Positions 1-11,800 of a DNA stretch of 64,000 nucleotides are shown here, one piece after another. The number at the start of each line of letters is the position of its first letter. The first letter of the stretch is position 1. The position numbers were made by a program, and so were the translations under genes. Origin of the DNA: Dromaius novaehollandiae (Eukaryota; Chordata; Aves; Casuariiformes; Dromaiidae); the NCBI RefSeq assembly GCF_036370855.1, contig NC_088100.1, forward strand, positions 108,730,387 through 108,794,386, in the 5' to 3' direction. Under the pieces are notes generated by a model. That model saw nothing but the letters and a program-made list of their open reading frames with translations, did not search any database and was not told the DNA's origin.

Positions 1-1188
1 TTCCCACTCCAGTATTGACGGAGCAAAGTGCAATCTAAATATCTGATCAATGAAAGGAGAGGAAAAAAAACTGGGTAAGCCTGGTAACCCTACATAGTAG
101 CGAACATGTGCCACTCCCATGGAGGTTCCAGTGGGCAGTAGACAGCAGGAGCCGGGCTTTCTTTTCTGAGCACATCTAAAGCCAATTTCTGACAGAGCCA
201 GATATAGAACTAAGGTTCCCTGAATGTCAGACTTGCAATATTAGTTTCATAATACAGCGGAGTTTGACAGTCGTAAAGAGTGCCATCTCTAGCATTCATG
301 TGATCACAAAGTCAGCCAGTTTAACCAGGGATGGGAGCAAACAACATGTCTGCTAGTTAGCTTTCAGGCATTTTTTGGGAGTTCGGGGAGTGTACTGTGC
401 AGTCAAGTGAGTGCCAACACCAGGTCAAGGTAAGTGGCAAAAGCAAGTCATCAGAAGCTGGGAGGAAGGAGGATTATAAGGAGAGGAAGTGAAAGTTCAC
501 TCTTCTGGCAGCAGCAGTCTTTTAGTTTAGTTCAAACCATATTGTAACAATACTAGCTTCACACTTCAGCCCTTCATTTACTCTTAAGTGCCATTTTTGT
601 GGTTTTCAGTGGAAGCAGGAAGAAAGAAATTTCATATCCCACTCTAGAAAAGGACATAACCAAAGCACGGAGTCCTAACTTTGAGCAGCACTGAGATATA
701 ACTCCTTTATCTTATGCAAAACAGGCCTTGAAGCAAACAGGGCATACAGACCTATACATCTAAAGGCTCTTTAAAGAGTATTGTCAAAAATTAGAACTTT
801 TTAGATTAATACATCTGGGTAAATCTATGCCCCTAAATTTTAAACTATTTGAGGAGGTCCAAATGTTTGATAATTTTAAGAGATCTTAGAACCTGGAAAA
901 ATTTTCAAGAACTGGAAGATACCAAAAGAATTTAGTATTTAAAAAGTGTAAAACTAATAGCCCAAGGAACTGTAGATAGATTAGTTTGATATCATTGGAA
1001 GAAAAATAGAAGAATGGTTACTTTGAGAGTCTTCTCAAACAGTGGAGTCTAAAAGTACAATTAATGAGTATGAAAAGCTGGTTATTTCAGGGTTACTACC
1101 CTTCTGAAAACACTTTTGCTACATATGCAGATCTTTCTAATACAGTAGCACTTTTCTAATGAGCAATGCTTTATTGCCTGGTAAAATT

Positions 1189-1480
1189 CACAGAATGGTT
1201 GAGGTTGGAAGGGACCTCTGGAGATCATCTAGTCCAAGCACCCTGCCCAATCAGGGTCACTTAGAGCACATTGCCCAGGATTGTGTCTAGGCAGCTTTTG
1301 AATATCTCCAGAGAAGGAGACTCCACAACCCCTCTGGGCAACCTGTTCCAGTGCTCAGTCACTGTCACAGTGAAGACGGCTTTCCTTGTGTTCAGACGGA
1401 ACTGCCTGTGTTTCAGACTGTGCCAGTTGCCTCTTGTCCTGTTGCTGGGCACTGCTGAAAACAGTCTGGCCCCCCATTCA
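1189..1480 (-). mobile_element. CR1 LINE, 3' end fragment (minus strand)
   Basis: Read on the minus strand this is the end of a CR1 retrotransposon. It contains the end of the reverse-transcriptase ORF (residues resembling TEHWNRLPRGVVESPSLE), followed by the standard tail that reads on the plus strand as GGTTGGAAGGGACCTCTGG. CR1 is the dominant LINE of bird genomes. The copy is 5'-truncated, as most are, and cannot move by itself. The left edge is sharp near 1189; the right edge is approximate. Confidence 0.85.
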
Positions 1481-2407
1481 AACTGCTTTAATCTAATATT
1501 TGGACTAATCCAATGAGAATCTTGTATTTAAATAGAGCTAATGAACAGATTGCAGTATATTTTGCAAGAAATAGTTATTCCTTTTGTTTTGCCCTCAAAA
1601 TCTGTTCTAACAATATTTTTTCCAATTCAGCATCCTGTAAACTATAAAATACAAAGCGATGTTTAATCACAGTGTCGTATCTAGTTAACTGTTTTATTAC
1701 AGTATACGTTGAGCAGCTCAAAGTATGAGTGCAGGGTCATCGTAATGCTAGACTGAGTTTTGCACTGAACGCTTGCGGCCATTGTTGTAGGTAAAATGCT
1801 CTGCATGTTTCTTTGTTGCGCTGACGGTGGAATGTTGCAGCAACTAGTGTTTTCAGGAGCTTTTCTTTTTTAACTTGTTGGCTAGTGTGTTATTGCTGTT
1901 CTTTAAACGTGCTAATACTGGAGGACCAGTTTCATTTGTAATTTACCCACCAGGGACTAATTCATCTCTGATGTAATAGAGGTTTTAAGGGTTTTATAGC
2001 AGAGATTATTTGGTCTGGTAAAATGAGAAATCTTAGCTCTGTGTTTTCTCAGCTTACGTTGAGGGACCCTTTTGGCCTTGGAAGTAGTAGTAACAACTTA
2101 CAGATTGCTGTAATATAAGTGTGTTAAGTTGTTGATGCTAAGGAAGAAGCGTGTTTTGTCAATGCTAAGTATTTATATAAAATATAAGTAAAATGCATTA
2201 ACCAGTTTACATAAATAATAAGCTGTATCCTTAATCTGTCTAAACAAGAATTTAAATGGAAATAGAACAAAGAATGCGCCTGTGGGGGCTTTTTTGTTTT
2301 AAGGTGCTTTTGTATGCCTATAGAATATGGTTCTAGGCATGGTCCTGACTGGGGCAGAAATATAAGTGTCTAAGCTTTTCGGGGCAAAGTTGGTAGTTGG
2401 TACTAAC

Positions 2408-2518
2408 CTGGCATGGCCATTTTGCAAGACTTCCAAAATATCCACACAGTCACACTGAGTATTCCCCCGAATTTCAACTAGCCCAACAGAAGATAAAGCA
2501 ATGAGGTCTCCAAAGACA
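2408..2518 (-). other. Exon-like segment, unknown
   Basis: On the minus strand a pyrimidine-rich tract ending in AG precedes an open segment of 111 bp, a multiple of three, followed by a GTTAGT donor-like sequence. The open frame reads in part FGDLIALSSVGLVEIRG and CDCVDILEVLQNGHA. I do not recognise the peptide. Its boundary phase (2-2) does not fit CHAC2 exon 1, which ends in phase 0, so it is not an ordinary CHAC2 exon. It may be chance, or an exon of another transcript. Confidence 0.2.
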
Positions 2519-5500
2519 CTTGCAGGAAAAAAAAGTGGCCTGTTTGGGTTTTGTTTCTTTATGAAGCTGAAAGAGAAGGACATCTCTGTTGATGTGGTTT
2601 TTTTGTTTGTTTGTTTGGTTGGGTTTTTTTGCCTGGTTTCTTAAGGAAAGGAGGTGTATAGGATCACAATCTCTCTTTATCCCACCCCAGTAACTTTTGC
2701 CTGTGTTCGTCAATTCATCCAAATTCAACAAAACAGGCATGTCACAATGCCTGTATGAAAATAACCTTTGTAAAGGGATGACTGGTAGGTGAGAAATACC
2801 TAAATTAGTGTTTCCACTGAGAAGGTGAACAATCAGCTGTCTAGTCATCATACATAAATCTCAGGCAGCCACAACACACGCTGCTCCTGTCCAGCCAGTG
2901 AGGTGATGGCAATGGCTGAGAGAAGAACAAAGTTTGGAGCAAGGAATTATATGTGTGAATATATGTAAGCTGGGCAGGACAAACATGTAAAGCAGGGGTA
3001 ACGACAGAAAGTGATGCTGTTGACTATATCTTTAGCACAGCATGGCAAAGTGCTTTGGGGCTCAAGTTCAGAACTGGGACAGCTGCATTTGCACATTTAT
3101 GCACATTGCAAATGCATTTGCACCCCCCCAAAAACATCTTCTGGGCCTGTGGTGGCTTGCAAATAACTTGCTTCTCTGCAGTAAACTCTGTTATTTTTTT
3201 ATATTAGACACCCAGCTCATGCTGGTACCTGAAGCATGGTAATTTTCATTGCAGAAAACTGATTGTAGGAAGGTTTTATATTATCTTTAAGTATTGCGCA
3301 AGTTATCTTATGGTGTTTAAAGCACTGATTTGTGCTATTTAGTATTGAATGAAAATTTCTTCCATGCTACATGTAGCATGCTGTATCTTATTTTAAAAAG
3401 AAAATTCTTTTGTTTTTTTCTGGGAGTATTCTTTATTAGACTGGAGTTACCGTGGTGCAAGTTAGATGACAGCTTTAGCAAACACCAGGAAAATGTTTTC
3501 ATGATATTAAGCTAGCATTCAAAATAGGTAAATTTTAGAGAGCTGTACTCAAGTATCAAAATCTGTACATTAATGATCATTTTGCTTTTCTGATGACTTA
3601 TTAATTAGCAGGAAATGCAGCTGTAAATAACATAGTCCTGCCCCATCCCTGTTGTCCATCTAATTTGCTGGATGCTTCTGTAACCTACTGTTTCTTTAAC
3701 ATTTGAGTTATTCTATGAGGGTGATAGCCTTTGAATGGGGAGGGTGATACAGGGTTTCAAAGCATAGTAAAACCATATTATTCCTGTTTTGGGGGCTTGA
3801 AAATACACGTGTTCTCATGAAACTGGAAATGTTTGCTTTTGGAATTTTAGTTTCATTTTGTTGCCTTTTTTTTGTTGTTGTTCCAAATAGGAAATAAGTG
3901 TCCTCTGTGAATGTTAATTTTGAAGTAAAAGTGGGAAAAAAAAAAAACTGAAGTGAGGTGGTTACTCAGATCCACACTTTTGACCTTTTCTTAACTAGCC
4001 TTTTCCTTCGAAGCCACAGCCCCACACCCACAAAACAAGGTGTTTGCCCCTAATTATTTAGATTAAGGCCTATGTTATTATTAACTCAGTTATTAACTCA
4101 ATTATTTTTCAGCTATTAAAATGTAAAGTAGAACTTAACTAGAAACACTCATGCTCAATGCTTTACAACAGAAGACTAGAATAACTAGGGTCAGAAAGCA
4201 TCAGTTGTTCTTAAGAGACATGTTTAAAGAAAAATTAACTGCAAGCATTGCAGAAATGTAGTAAATACTCTTAATGTGGACTTCCATTCAGTTCTTCCTT
4301 ATCACTAGTAGTCGCCTTAAGGCATTACCTTGTGTCATTTCAAGTTAAGATACATCTCCTCTTCATGCTTGCTCAGTATCTAATACAACTAATGTGGCAT
4401 ATTGCCCAGTACAAAAACGACAGGGCTAATACCTGTTTGGGAATAAGATATTTGCAGTTGCATTCAGAACTGGTAAGGTGCACAGATGCTAGCAGCGCGG
4501 AGGAGAGCCCAGGCTAACAAACTGTGCTGGGCTCATCAGCCAGGTCACCACGCTCAGGCCACCGGGGCTGGCTGTGAAGGGGGCGAGGGCAGAAGGGTCG
4601 GAGAGCAGCTCTAGGGAGTTGGAGCTGAGGAGCTGGAGGCAATGGGGCAGCACTTCTGAAGAAGCAGGACAGAAGAGAAGGTACAATGGTCCAAGTGAGA
4701 TGCAAATATAGAAAGGGTTGGCAACCACTGATAAATCGGACATATTTATATCCGAGTTGGTACATTACTTCCCCTTTCCTCCTTCTTCCATCAGTTGTTG
4801 TTCCATCATGTCTCTATTTATTACAAATGCAGGATTGGTGTTCAGAGCGGACAGGTGAATTCCCATCCGCCTCAGCAGGACTCCAACAGGAGGTGGCACC
4901 TAACTGTGCCTCACCAGAATGAGGTGATACTTGTCTTTACTCTCTGGGCAGAGGGGTGTTCTCCTAATGCCTGTTCATCACTGCAGCGTCACAGACTTCT
5001 TGGTAAAGAAATGTTAACATTAACTAGAGCTTATGCTTCTTCAGGGAGGAGGCCAACATTAATGCTGACTGCTGCAGCAATAAGGAGTTCGTTTACACAA
5101 GTGATGAGCCAGAGTGGTGGTGGTTACATATAGCAGGACGGTTATTATTTAGGCTTGTAATCGGCATTTTTTTTGCAGTCAGTCTTCTCACTGGGGAGCA
5201 TTTTAGCCACCCTGACAGTATTTGGATATAGTGTGATTCAGAGGAAGATCACTGAACCTGCTCCAATGTCAGGTGAGAATAGGAACATTCATATTTTGTA
5301 GTGATTTTTTTTCCCCCAGGATTTGATGTGAGAAGTGGATTTCAGAAGCAACTCTAGCAGCAAGACACATTTAGTCACAAAATTATAATTACAATATTTG
5401 TATATGGAACTTCCAGGACATATAATTTTTGAATACTTAAAATATGAGAATTATTTTAGGATTTTTGCACAATATAACAAATTTTCAAAAGAATATTTAA

Positions 5501-5859
5501 ATCCAGCATTAATAATGCTTACAACTCTGCAGCAGGATTATTCAGTAAGGCAAGAAACCAAAGCAGTGGCACTCAGATGATACACCAGCTGCACTTTGGC
5601 CTTCATTCTCCGATTAAATAACAGAATGCTTGCGTTATTCGAATAGCGGCAAGAGTGTTAACCTATTTAATTTCCTGAATAGTGAGCGTGCACAGTGTAT
5701 TATACCGCCAGAAGCACGCTCTTTGCTCTGCAAGGAGGTCTGGATGACAGAAACGTTGACGCGACACCTAAGTATTAACCCCTGACTTGTTAACGGCGGA
5801 AGGACGGTTCTCCGCCTCCTTTCCTGACCCTGTGACCACTTCCCCGGGCACACGGGAAG

Positions 5860-6490
5860 CCCGCGCAGCGCCCCGCGGGCGCGGGTGACTCAGCGCGGCG
5901 GCGGGTTCCCCGGCCGGCTGCGGCCGCCCCTTCCTCTTCCCCTTCCCCCTCCCCCTCCCCCGGCCCGGCTGTGGCGCCTCACCTTGCCCGGCACGCCGCG
6001 GTGGTCGGTGCTGCCCTGCCAGAAGCGGCGGCTGTACCCCGGGATGCAGCCCACCATCTTCTCCTCGTAGGGGAAGTCCACCTTCCAGATGAGGGAGCCG
6101 TAGCCAAACACCCACATGGCTTCCCGGCCGCCCCGCACTGCGGGGCGGAGCGGCCCCTGCGCACTCGGGACGCGCCGCGCCGGCCTCCGCGGGCGGGAGG
6201 GCGGCGACGGCGGGGGAGCCGCTCCCGCGCGGCGCGGCCCTGCGGGCCCGGGGCAGCTGCGGCGGGGGCCGCGGCGCCCCCGGCTCCCCGAGGCTGCGCC
6301 TGCAGCCGCTTGCGCCGGGCTCCGCCGTCACCGGGCGTCCTGGTGCGGGCCGGGCCCAGGGCGCCGGTCACCGGCGGTTGTCTGCGCCCCCCCCGCCCCC
6401 GGGCGCCCTCCGGCTCGGTTTCCCCTGCTGCCCCGCGGTTTGCCCGTTGCAGCCTCCGCCTTCGGGCCGGACTGGTGCTTTTAATGTTAC
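5860..6490. promoter_or_regulatory. CpG island, likely shared CHAC2/ASB3 promoter
   Basis: A block of about 600 bp is very rich in G, C and CpG, in strong contrast with the AT-rich flanks. It covers CHAC2 exon 1 and lies between the divergent genes CHAC2 (minus) and ASB3 (plus). CpG-island promoters shared by head-to-head genes are common in vertebrates. ASB3 needs at least one untranslated first exon, because its start-codon exon follows a strong splice acceptor at 8616. That exon is likely in or just right of this island, but I cannot place its donor. Confidence 0.7.
5983..6117 (-). CDS. CHAC2: CHAC2 exon 1: glutathione-specific gamma-glutamylcyclotransferase 2
   Basis: The family cleaves glutathione in the cytosol to 5-oxoproline and Cys-Gly, and CHAC2 is the slower, constitutive member. 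The exon encodes residues 1-45, starting [17 protein letters not shown] and ending near [10 protein letters not shown]. The YGSL signature at residues 6-9 is the substrate-binding loop of the gamma-glutamylcyclotransferase fold, and the segment matches vertebrate CHAC2 closely at the same length. I chose the start at 6117 because the family begins MWVFGYGSL and the ATG has a good context (GCC before it). An in-frame ATG seven codons upstream is open but would add a non-conserved extension. The exon ends in phase 0 at a GTGAGG donor (minus strand, 5982 downward). The catalytic glutamate lies in later exons that are not in this window. Confidence 0.92.
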
Positions 6491-8616
6491 CGCAGCTGAA
6501 ATTGCTCTGAGGAGTTTGTGTGCAGTGTATGCGGCGTTACTGGGCTGTCTGCGCTGAGGTGCGCGTCGTTTTTAAAACGCTGGTGTGAAAATACTTAACG
6601 TTTCTGAAATGCAGGGTGCTTAGAATTTGTGTGACCGTGATCAATTACCTCTCCTTTTTTCCTTTCTTTTTTTTTTCTTTTTTCTTTTGGAAAAGACCCA
6701 GCACAGTATTCTGAGCATTCAAGTGATTGAACTGGCTGAGTGATGACAACTTCAATCACTGATGATTTTTCTCCCATCTGTACAGAGCCTCTCTAAACCT
6801 TAATTATCACTATTAAAGTAATTATCTTAAAATATCTTATACCATTTTACCAACTACGTAAGTGTATCCATCTTTTCCTTGGGCCAAGCGTCAGTCTAGC
6901 AGAATGTCCTGTCTGGGAAAGTAGTGGTCGGTTATGGAAAGCGTGTGCAAGTGAAACCAGTACAGCACGGCTCTCTCTTTGGTATAGGCCTAGATTCTGG
7001 TAAAATAATGTGGTTTAGGGGCTTTCTGGATGAGGGTGCATTTTAGTAATGTGGTGTAATGGCTATGAAAGTATATCATAACCTTAATTTTCTAAGGTCC
7101 CTGCCAAAGGTAGTGATTTCACTTGTGTTTTCAGGAGTCACATATTTTAAGTAGAGAAGTGCTCTTGTGCATAATGCCTCTCAGGGAACCTGTAAGTTGG
7201 GTAAAAATAGGGGAAGCTAGGTGCCCCCCCCCCTTTTTTTTTTTAATAGCTGTGACAGCTTGGTATGCTAATTTACCTTGCCTATGAAAGGTGTAAATTA
7301 GCTCTCCCTACCCAGGGCTGCCACTGGTGGGTTCCCAAGCTTGATCCTCTTCAACTATTCTCAGGTGTTTCTAAACTACATGCAGTCTGCAGCTTGGGAA
7401 TCTTGTCACTTTTGAGAGTAAGTCTTAACTGCCAAAATAGCTTCAGTTCTTCCTTTTCCTTTTGCTTGTGTGTGTGTGTGGGGAAAAAAGTCCTAGGCAA
7501 GAAAATTCCGCTGAAGAAGCTGTGGCACTCGTTTTCTTGGGCTGGCAAGACTTGGGACCTTAGTCAAAGCAGTTTCTGTGTCTCAGTTTCCTGAAAACAA
7601 TACTGTATTTCTCCAGCTCATGGGGTCGTTGTGAGAAACATAAATGACCAGAAAGAAAAATTAGCCCTTGGTAACCAGGAAGAAAAAAACCCAGCCTTCT
7701 GCCCTGCGGTGGGCTTGGCAGCACTGTCTTTCAGTCAGGATTAGCCAAAGGTCTCTTTCTGGAAAGTTTCTTATAGAGAATAGTCTAAGACTTTCCAGGC
7801 TGAGAGGTATTTCCCTAGCTCTGTGCTCCTTCTGGAGTCAGGTATTATTTGATTCAGTCATCTGGGAGTTGGATCAGCTCTTAGCACCTTTATGTTGTTT
7901 TATTACATGAGCAGGGTCGGTTATTTAGCAAAGCTCCAAGAGCGCCTATGTGTCCTGTTCCACCATCAGCAGTGTGCTGGACTGCAGCAGGGCTTGAACC
8001 TGCTTGCTCTGAGTTCAGGCCAGCAAGCTTGCTAAAAGCCTTTGTAACTTTCTTTAATTCTCCCTTTTTATTTGTACGATATTTGTCTTACATGGGCTTC
8101 TAACCTAATCCCAGAACTGGGTTACACAGTTAAGCACTGCTTCCACATTGATGTTCTGTCCATGAAGATTTCATTAGAAACAGATTTGGGTCTCTAGACT
8201 GTAGGGTTTTGAAGCTAGTCTTGTGTACTTAGGACACACCCGAGTCTTTAAAAAGGAGTAAATGATAAAGCGTATCAGAAATATCTGCTTTACAGCTGTA
8301 TGTACAAAATAGTTATCATGTAGAAATGATACCAAGATGCATGGGTTACTAACTAAAGCAGTTTTGTGTGAGACTTTAAATGTTACTGAAATGACATGGC
8401 AAAATACTTCTTTGTGAAGTGGTGCTGCTGCAAGGCTCTGTTTCATAGTTCATTCAGAAAGAGGACATCCCTGTGAAACTGGACAGACCTGGTGATTCTG
8501 TCCCTGTATTTAAAGCTGTTCTGGTCTTTTGTAATCTGTATATATGTATTTTGTACTAGCAGATGCTTATTTTTTCTCTTCTCCTTCCTTCTCTTCCTCC
8601 TCCCTCCTTACCTCAG
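6118..8616 (+). other. ASB3: Promoter region and ASB3 5' untranslated intron
   Basis: No coding sequence is seen here. The left part is the CpG island; the rest is ordinary AT-rich intron-like DNA. It includes a C10/T11 homopolymer junction at 7224-7244. The right end (8565-8616) is an exceptionally long pyrimidine tract of C, T and TCC runs ending CCTCAG, which marks the acceptor of the first ASB3 coding exon. Confidence 0.6.
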
Positions 8617-8626
8617 AGTTCACTTT

Positions 8627-8659
8627 ATGAAGAATGGATTTCACAGAGGCCTATTCTGA
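8627..8659 (+). promoter_or_regulatory. ASB3: Overlapping upstream ORF at the ASB3 start
   Basis: The exon begins at 8617, and an ATG at 8627 precedes the main start at 8634 in a different frame. It opens a 10-codon ORF that ends with TGA at 8657-8659, inside the ASB3 coding sequence. If ribosomes use it they would miss the main start, so it could dampen ASB3 translation. Seen directly; the effect is inference. Confidence 0.4.
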
Positions 8660-8829
8660 TAGATGTTCCACTGTGGGACTTGCAGCTAGAGAAGGAAATG
8701 TGAAAATGCTAAGGAAACTAATTAAACAGGGATACAGTATTGATGTTCCAGATAACAGGGGATGGATGCCAATCCATGAAGCAGCAGCTTGCAATTCAAG
8801 TGAATGTCTGAAGTTACTTATTCATGCAG
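8634..8829 (+). CDS. ASB3: ASB3 coding exon 1
   Basis: Residues 1-65, beginning [20 protein letters not shown]. It carries the first ankyrin repeat and most of the second ([10 protein letters not shown] core). The acceptor is CCTCAG ending at 8616, with 17 nt of 5' UTR before the ATG. The donor is GTAAGG at 8830 and the exon ends in phase 1. It is not found in the second copy. Confidence 0.97.
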
Positions 8830-11800
8830 GTAAGGAAAAATTGATATGAAATAGTACAATTATCTGCTGAATTATTCTGTGATATAAAATCATATAAATT
8901 AGATACATTTCTTGTATCATATTCTTAATTGTTTAGTAAACTTAAATATGCCTTCATAAAATTTGACTAGATACAGTTTTGTGGGGGGGGGGGGGTTGTT
9001 GTTGTTGTTTGTTTGTTTGTTTTTTTTAAAGGCACTGTCTTACTCTGTACAGAGATGTATTTGATATTATGTTTTATTACCTGGCTGAAAACATGTACAG
9101 TCAGTGCTAACTGTAGTCAACAACCAAATCTCAGTTCATGTTATGGAGGAGTAACTATGTTATGTAGTATTTAAAACGCTGGTTGAAATTGCCAACTCAA
9201 GTGTTTGAAAGTAGCAGTTGCCTATTTTTAAAGAATTTTTTGCAGTTGTAGACCTCTTTGTTCACTTGAGAGCAGAACATGTCAGATACTCCCCTGGCTA
9301 AGAGAAAGGAAGAGGGGCTGACCTCAGGCTCTCTTCTGGAAGTTTTTGTTTTTTCAAATGTCTGGATAATATATACTTACAGCTTATATCACATAAGAAC
9401 ATTCAGTACAATGATCACTGTTGCTTCTGCACAGCCTGGTCAACCATCATGCCAACCCTCCTTGTCTGATTTAATGTGGTCTCCTAGACTAGAGGTTAAG
9501 TCCTAGGTGAGAACCTAGAGTACTGGATGCTGGTTAAGCTCCTGCAAAGTGCTGAACACCTTATGAGGAGAATATACTGATGGATAATGTGGTAAAGCTC
9601 TAGAAGTGTAGAGCCACTAAATAAAAGAAATTCCTTTGGGCAACATGATAATACCTGTGATGGTAATGTGATAATATTCAAAATGATAACATGCTAATAC
9701 TCATGATAACATGATAGATAATAACGTGATAATAATCAAAAATAGTAGGAATCATTTCTTCTCTGTTCTTCTTCCCTAAATCTGTAGATCTACCTATCAA
9801 ATAGTAACACATCTTTCTTCTGTTAAGCATCCCCTTCATGTCTTCCCAGCTTCGATCCTTGAAAGGCCTCATTCATGCATTAGCTGCAGCTTGCTTTGTT
9901 TTACAGAAGCAAGAATCTAAAATTAGTCTTAATCTAAGATTAATCTAAACTTAATCTTCTGTTTTGTATATAAATTGTTTGTTCTCATACAATGCAACTG
10001 CTATTTTTTTCTCAATACTGTTCATATCAAAAGTGAGTGAGATTGCACACTGTTGATGAGGTCAGGCTCCCTCGTACTGCCTAAACAAAGGAAGATTCTT
10101 GAAGAGCTTCCTAGCATGTTTATGGTTTCTTCCACTGAGGATCAAGGTCAGGTAATATATACTCAAAACCCAGCCAAGTGGCACATAATATATTAAATGT
10201 GCTATGAAACTAATATCTTACATTCTCTCATAGAGGTTAGAGGCACTCTCTTCATGAGAGATCAAGCAGCTTCAGCAGCTTATTGAGATACAACCCTATT
10301 TCTGATAATTAAGAATGGTCTCATTGGGGTGAATCTCCTGCTTTCATTCAGCTTTCATTGAAGCTTCAAAATGGGATTCATCTTACCTGACTTCAGCCAT
10401 CTAAAAAAAATTTGTTTTTACTCTCCATATTGTCAGTAAAGGATTAAGGGCCCCTCCAGTGTCTTGGTTAATTTAGGATGGTCGGGATCATCATCAGTTG
10501 GTGCTACTTTTTGTCCATTGACAAAAGAGAGGTCCTGAAAGATTAATAATTAAGAGAAGATAGCTAAATAGATGTTGAGCTCTACCTCTCATAACCACCT
10601 CCTGAAAGCAAGAGAGAGTGGCTGTCCATGCTGGTTTCACTTGTTACATTAAAAAGGCAAAGAAGAAAATTGCAATTATGACAACAAATGTACTTCTTCA
10701 CTTTATTGTGGGACATTGTGTCCCACGTTCTTTTTCTTCTGCTCTAAAGTCCTTAGCTGTCTGTGTGTCAGATTAGTTAAGAAACTGAATGACAACTGAT
10801 TCTACATTACCTTCTCTGTCCAAAGCATGTAACTGTGTAGGGCCAGCAATAACTGACAGTGCCGTTTGAAATAGTCTAAAAGCATGTTCATGGTACTCTG
10901 TAGACCATACATCTCAAATTACTCAGTTATTTTAAGAAAACAGCTGAGTTATATAATTTACTGCTAAATACACCTCTTTCATTATTCCCATTTGTAGCTC
11001 CATCTGATAACTACGTAAAATCAGAGACGTTTGAAGGGATGTGTGCACTGCATCTTTCTGCAAGCCATGGGTGCGTGGAAAGTGTCAGCATTCTTTTGGA
11101 AGCTGGAGCTGATCCTAATGAAGTTACTACTGAAGCAACCACCCCACTGTTTCTAGGTGATGCATGCTTTCTTGAAAGCTGAGAATCAAAATACTGATAT
11201 GTAGGGAAGAGTCACAGTATATTCCAGAGTTTATTCACTGCTTATCATTTTTTTTGTTTGTTTGTTTTTTGTTTTTTTTATTTTTTTTAAGCCTTTTGTA
11301 GAAATACTAGGCTGTAGAATCAGAGATGGAGTGGTTCTAAAAATTGTTTACTATTTAAGGATAAGTCTGCTTCAGACTGTGCTTCAAAACAAAGTTGTAA
11401 AACAGAATAGACTTTTTACATCTTTTGTTTCTTTCAAGCGCAGAAAAGATCTAGAAGGTATAGAATTACATCTGTAGTAGGAGTATTAAGTCTTTTTTTA
11501 TTTTTAAATTCCTCCCTGCTTCTTATGTGAAAAGTCCTCTTATTCCTGGAAAGTTATAGTCTTGATGGTCTATAGTGTATTTAAAAAGTATGTTGCCATT
11601 AAACTGCTAGTTTCAGTGCAATTTTAAGACAAAGCATTTGCAGTTGAAGACATTCCAAAACATCTTTTTTATTGTTTTGTTTTCTAGGCACTGTTTATAG
11701 CATGGTGTTGAATAGTGCAAGTGGCTTTGAGAGCCTTGTTAGCTGTGGTGCTCTGAATGTGACCAAATGCACTGACCTTAGAAGGACTTGTTCTATTTCC

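Larger units (their letters stand above)
1..5982 (-). other. CHAC2: Probable CHAC2 intron 1 and downstream region
   Basis: This stretch lies downstream of the CHAC2 exon 1 donor, reading on the minus strand. It is AT-rich with stop codons in all frames. I searched by eye for the remaining CHAC2 coding sequence (human CHAC2 is about 184 residues, of which exon 1 supplies 45) and did not find it, so the other exons are probably beyond the left edge. The stretch holds one CR1 fragment (1189-1480) and one exon-like segment of unknown meaning (2408-2518). The block at 4490-4760 is richer in G and C, but I recognise nothing in it. Confidence 0.5.

Noticed and set aside
5768..6510. Several long ORFs on both strands (up to 187 codons)
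   Set aside because: They arise from the GC-rich CpG island, where stop codons are rare. Only the CHAC2 exon frame matches a known family.
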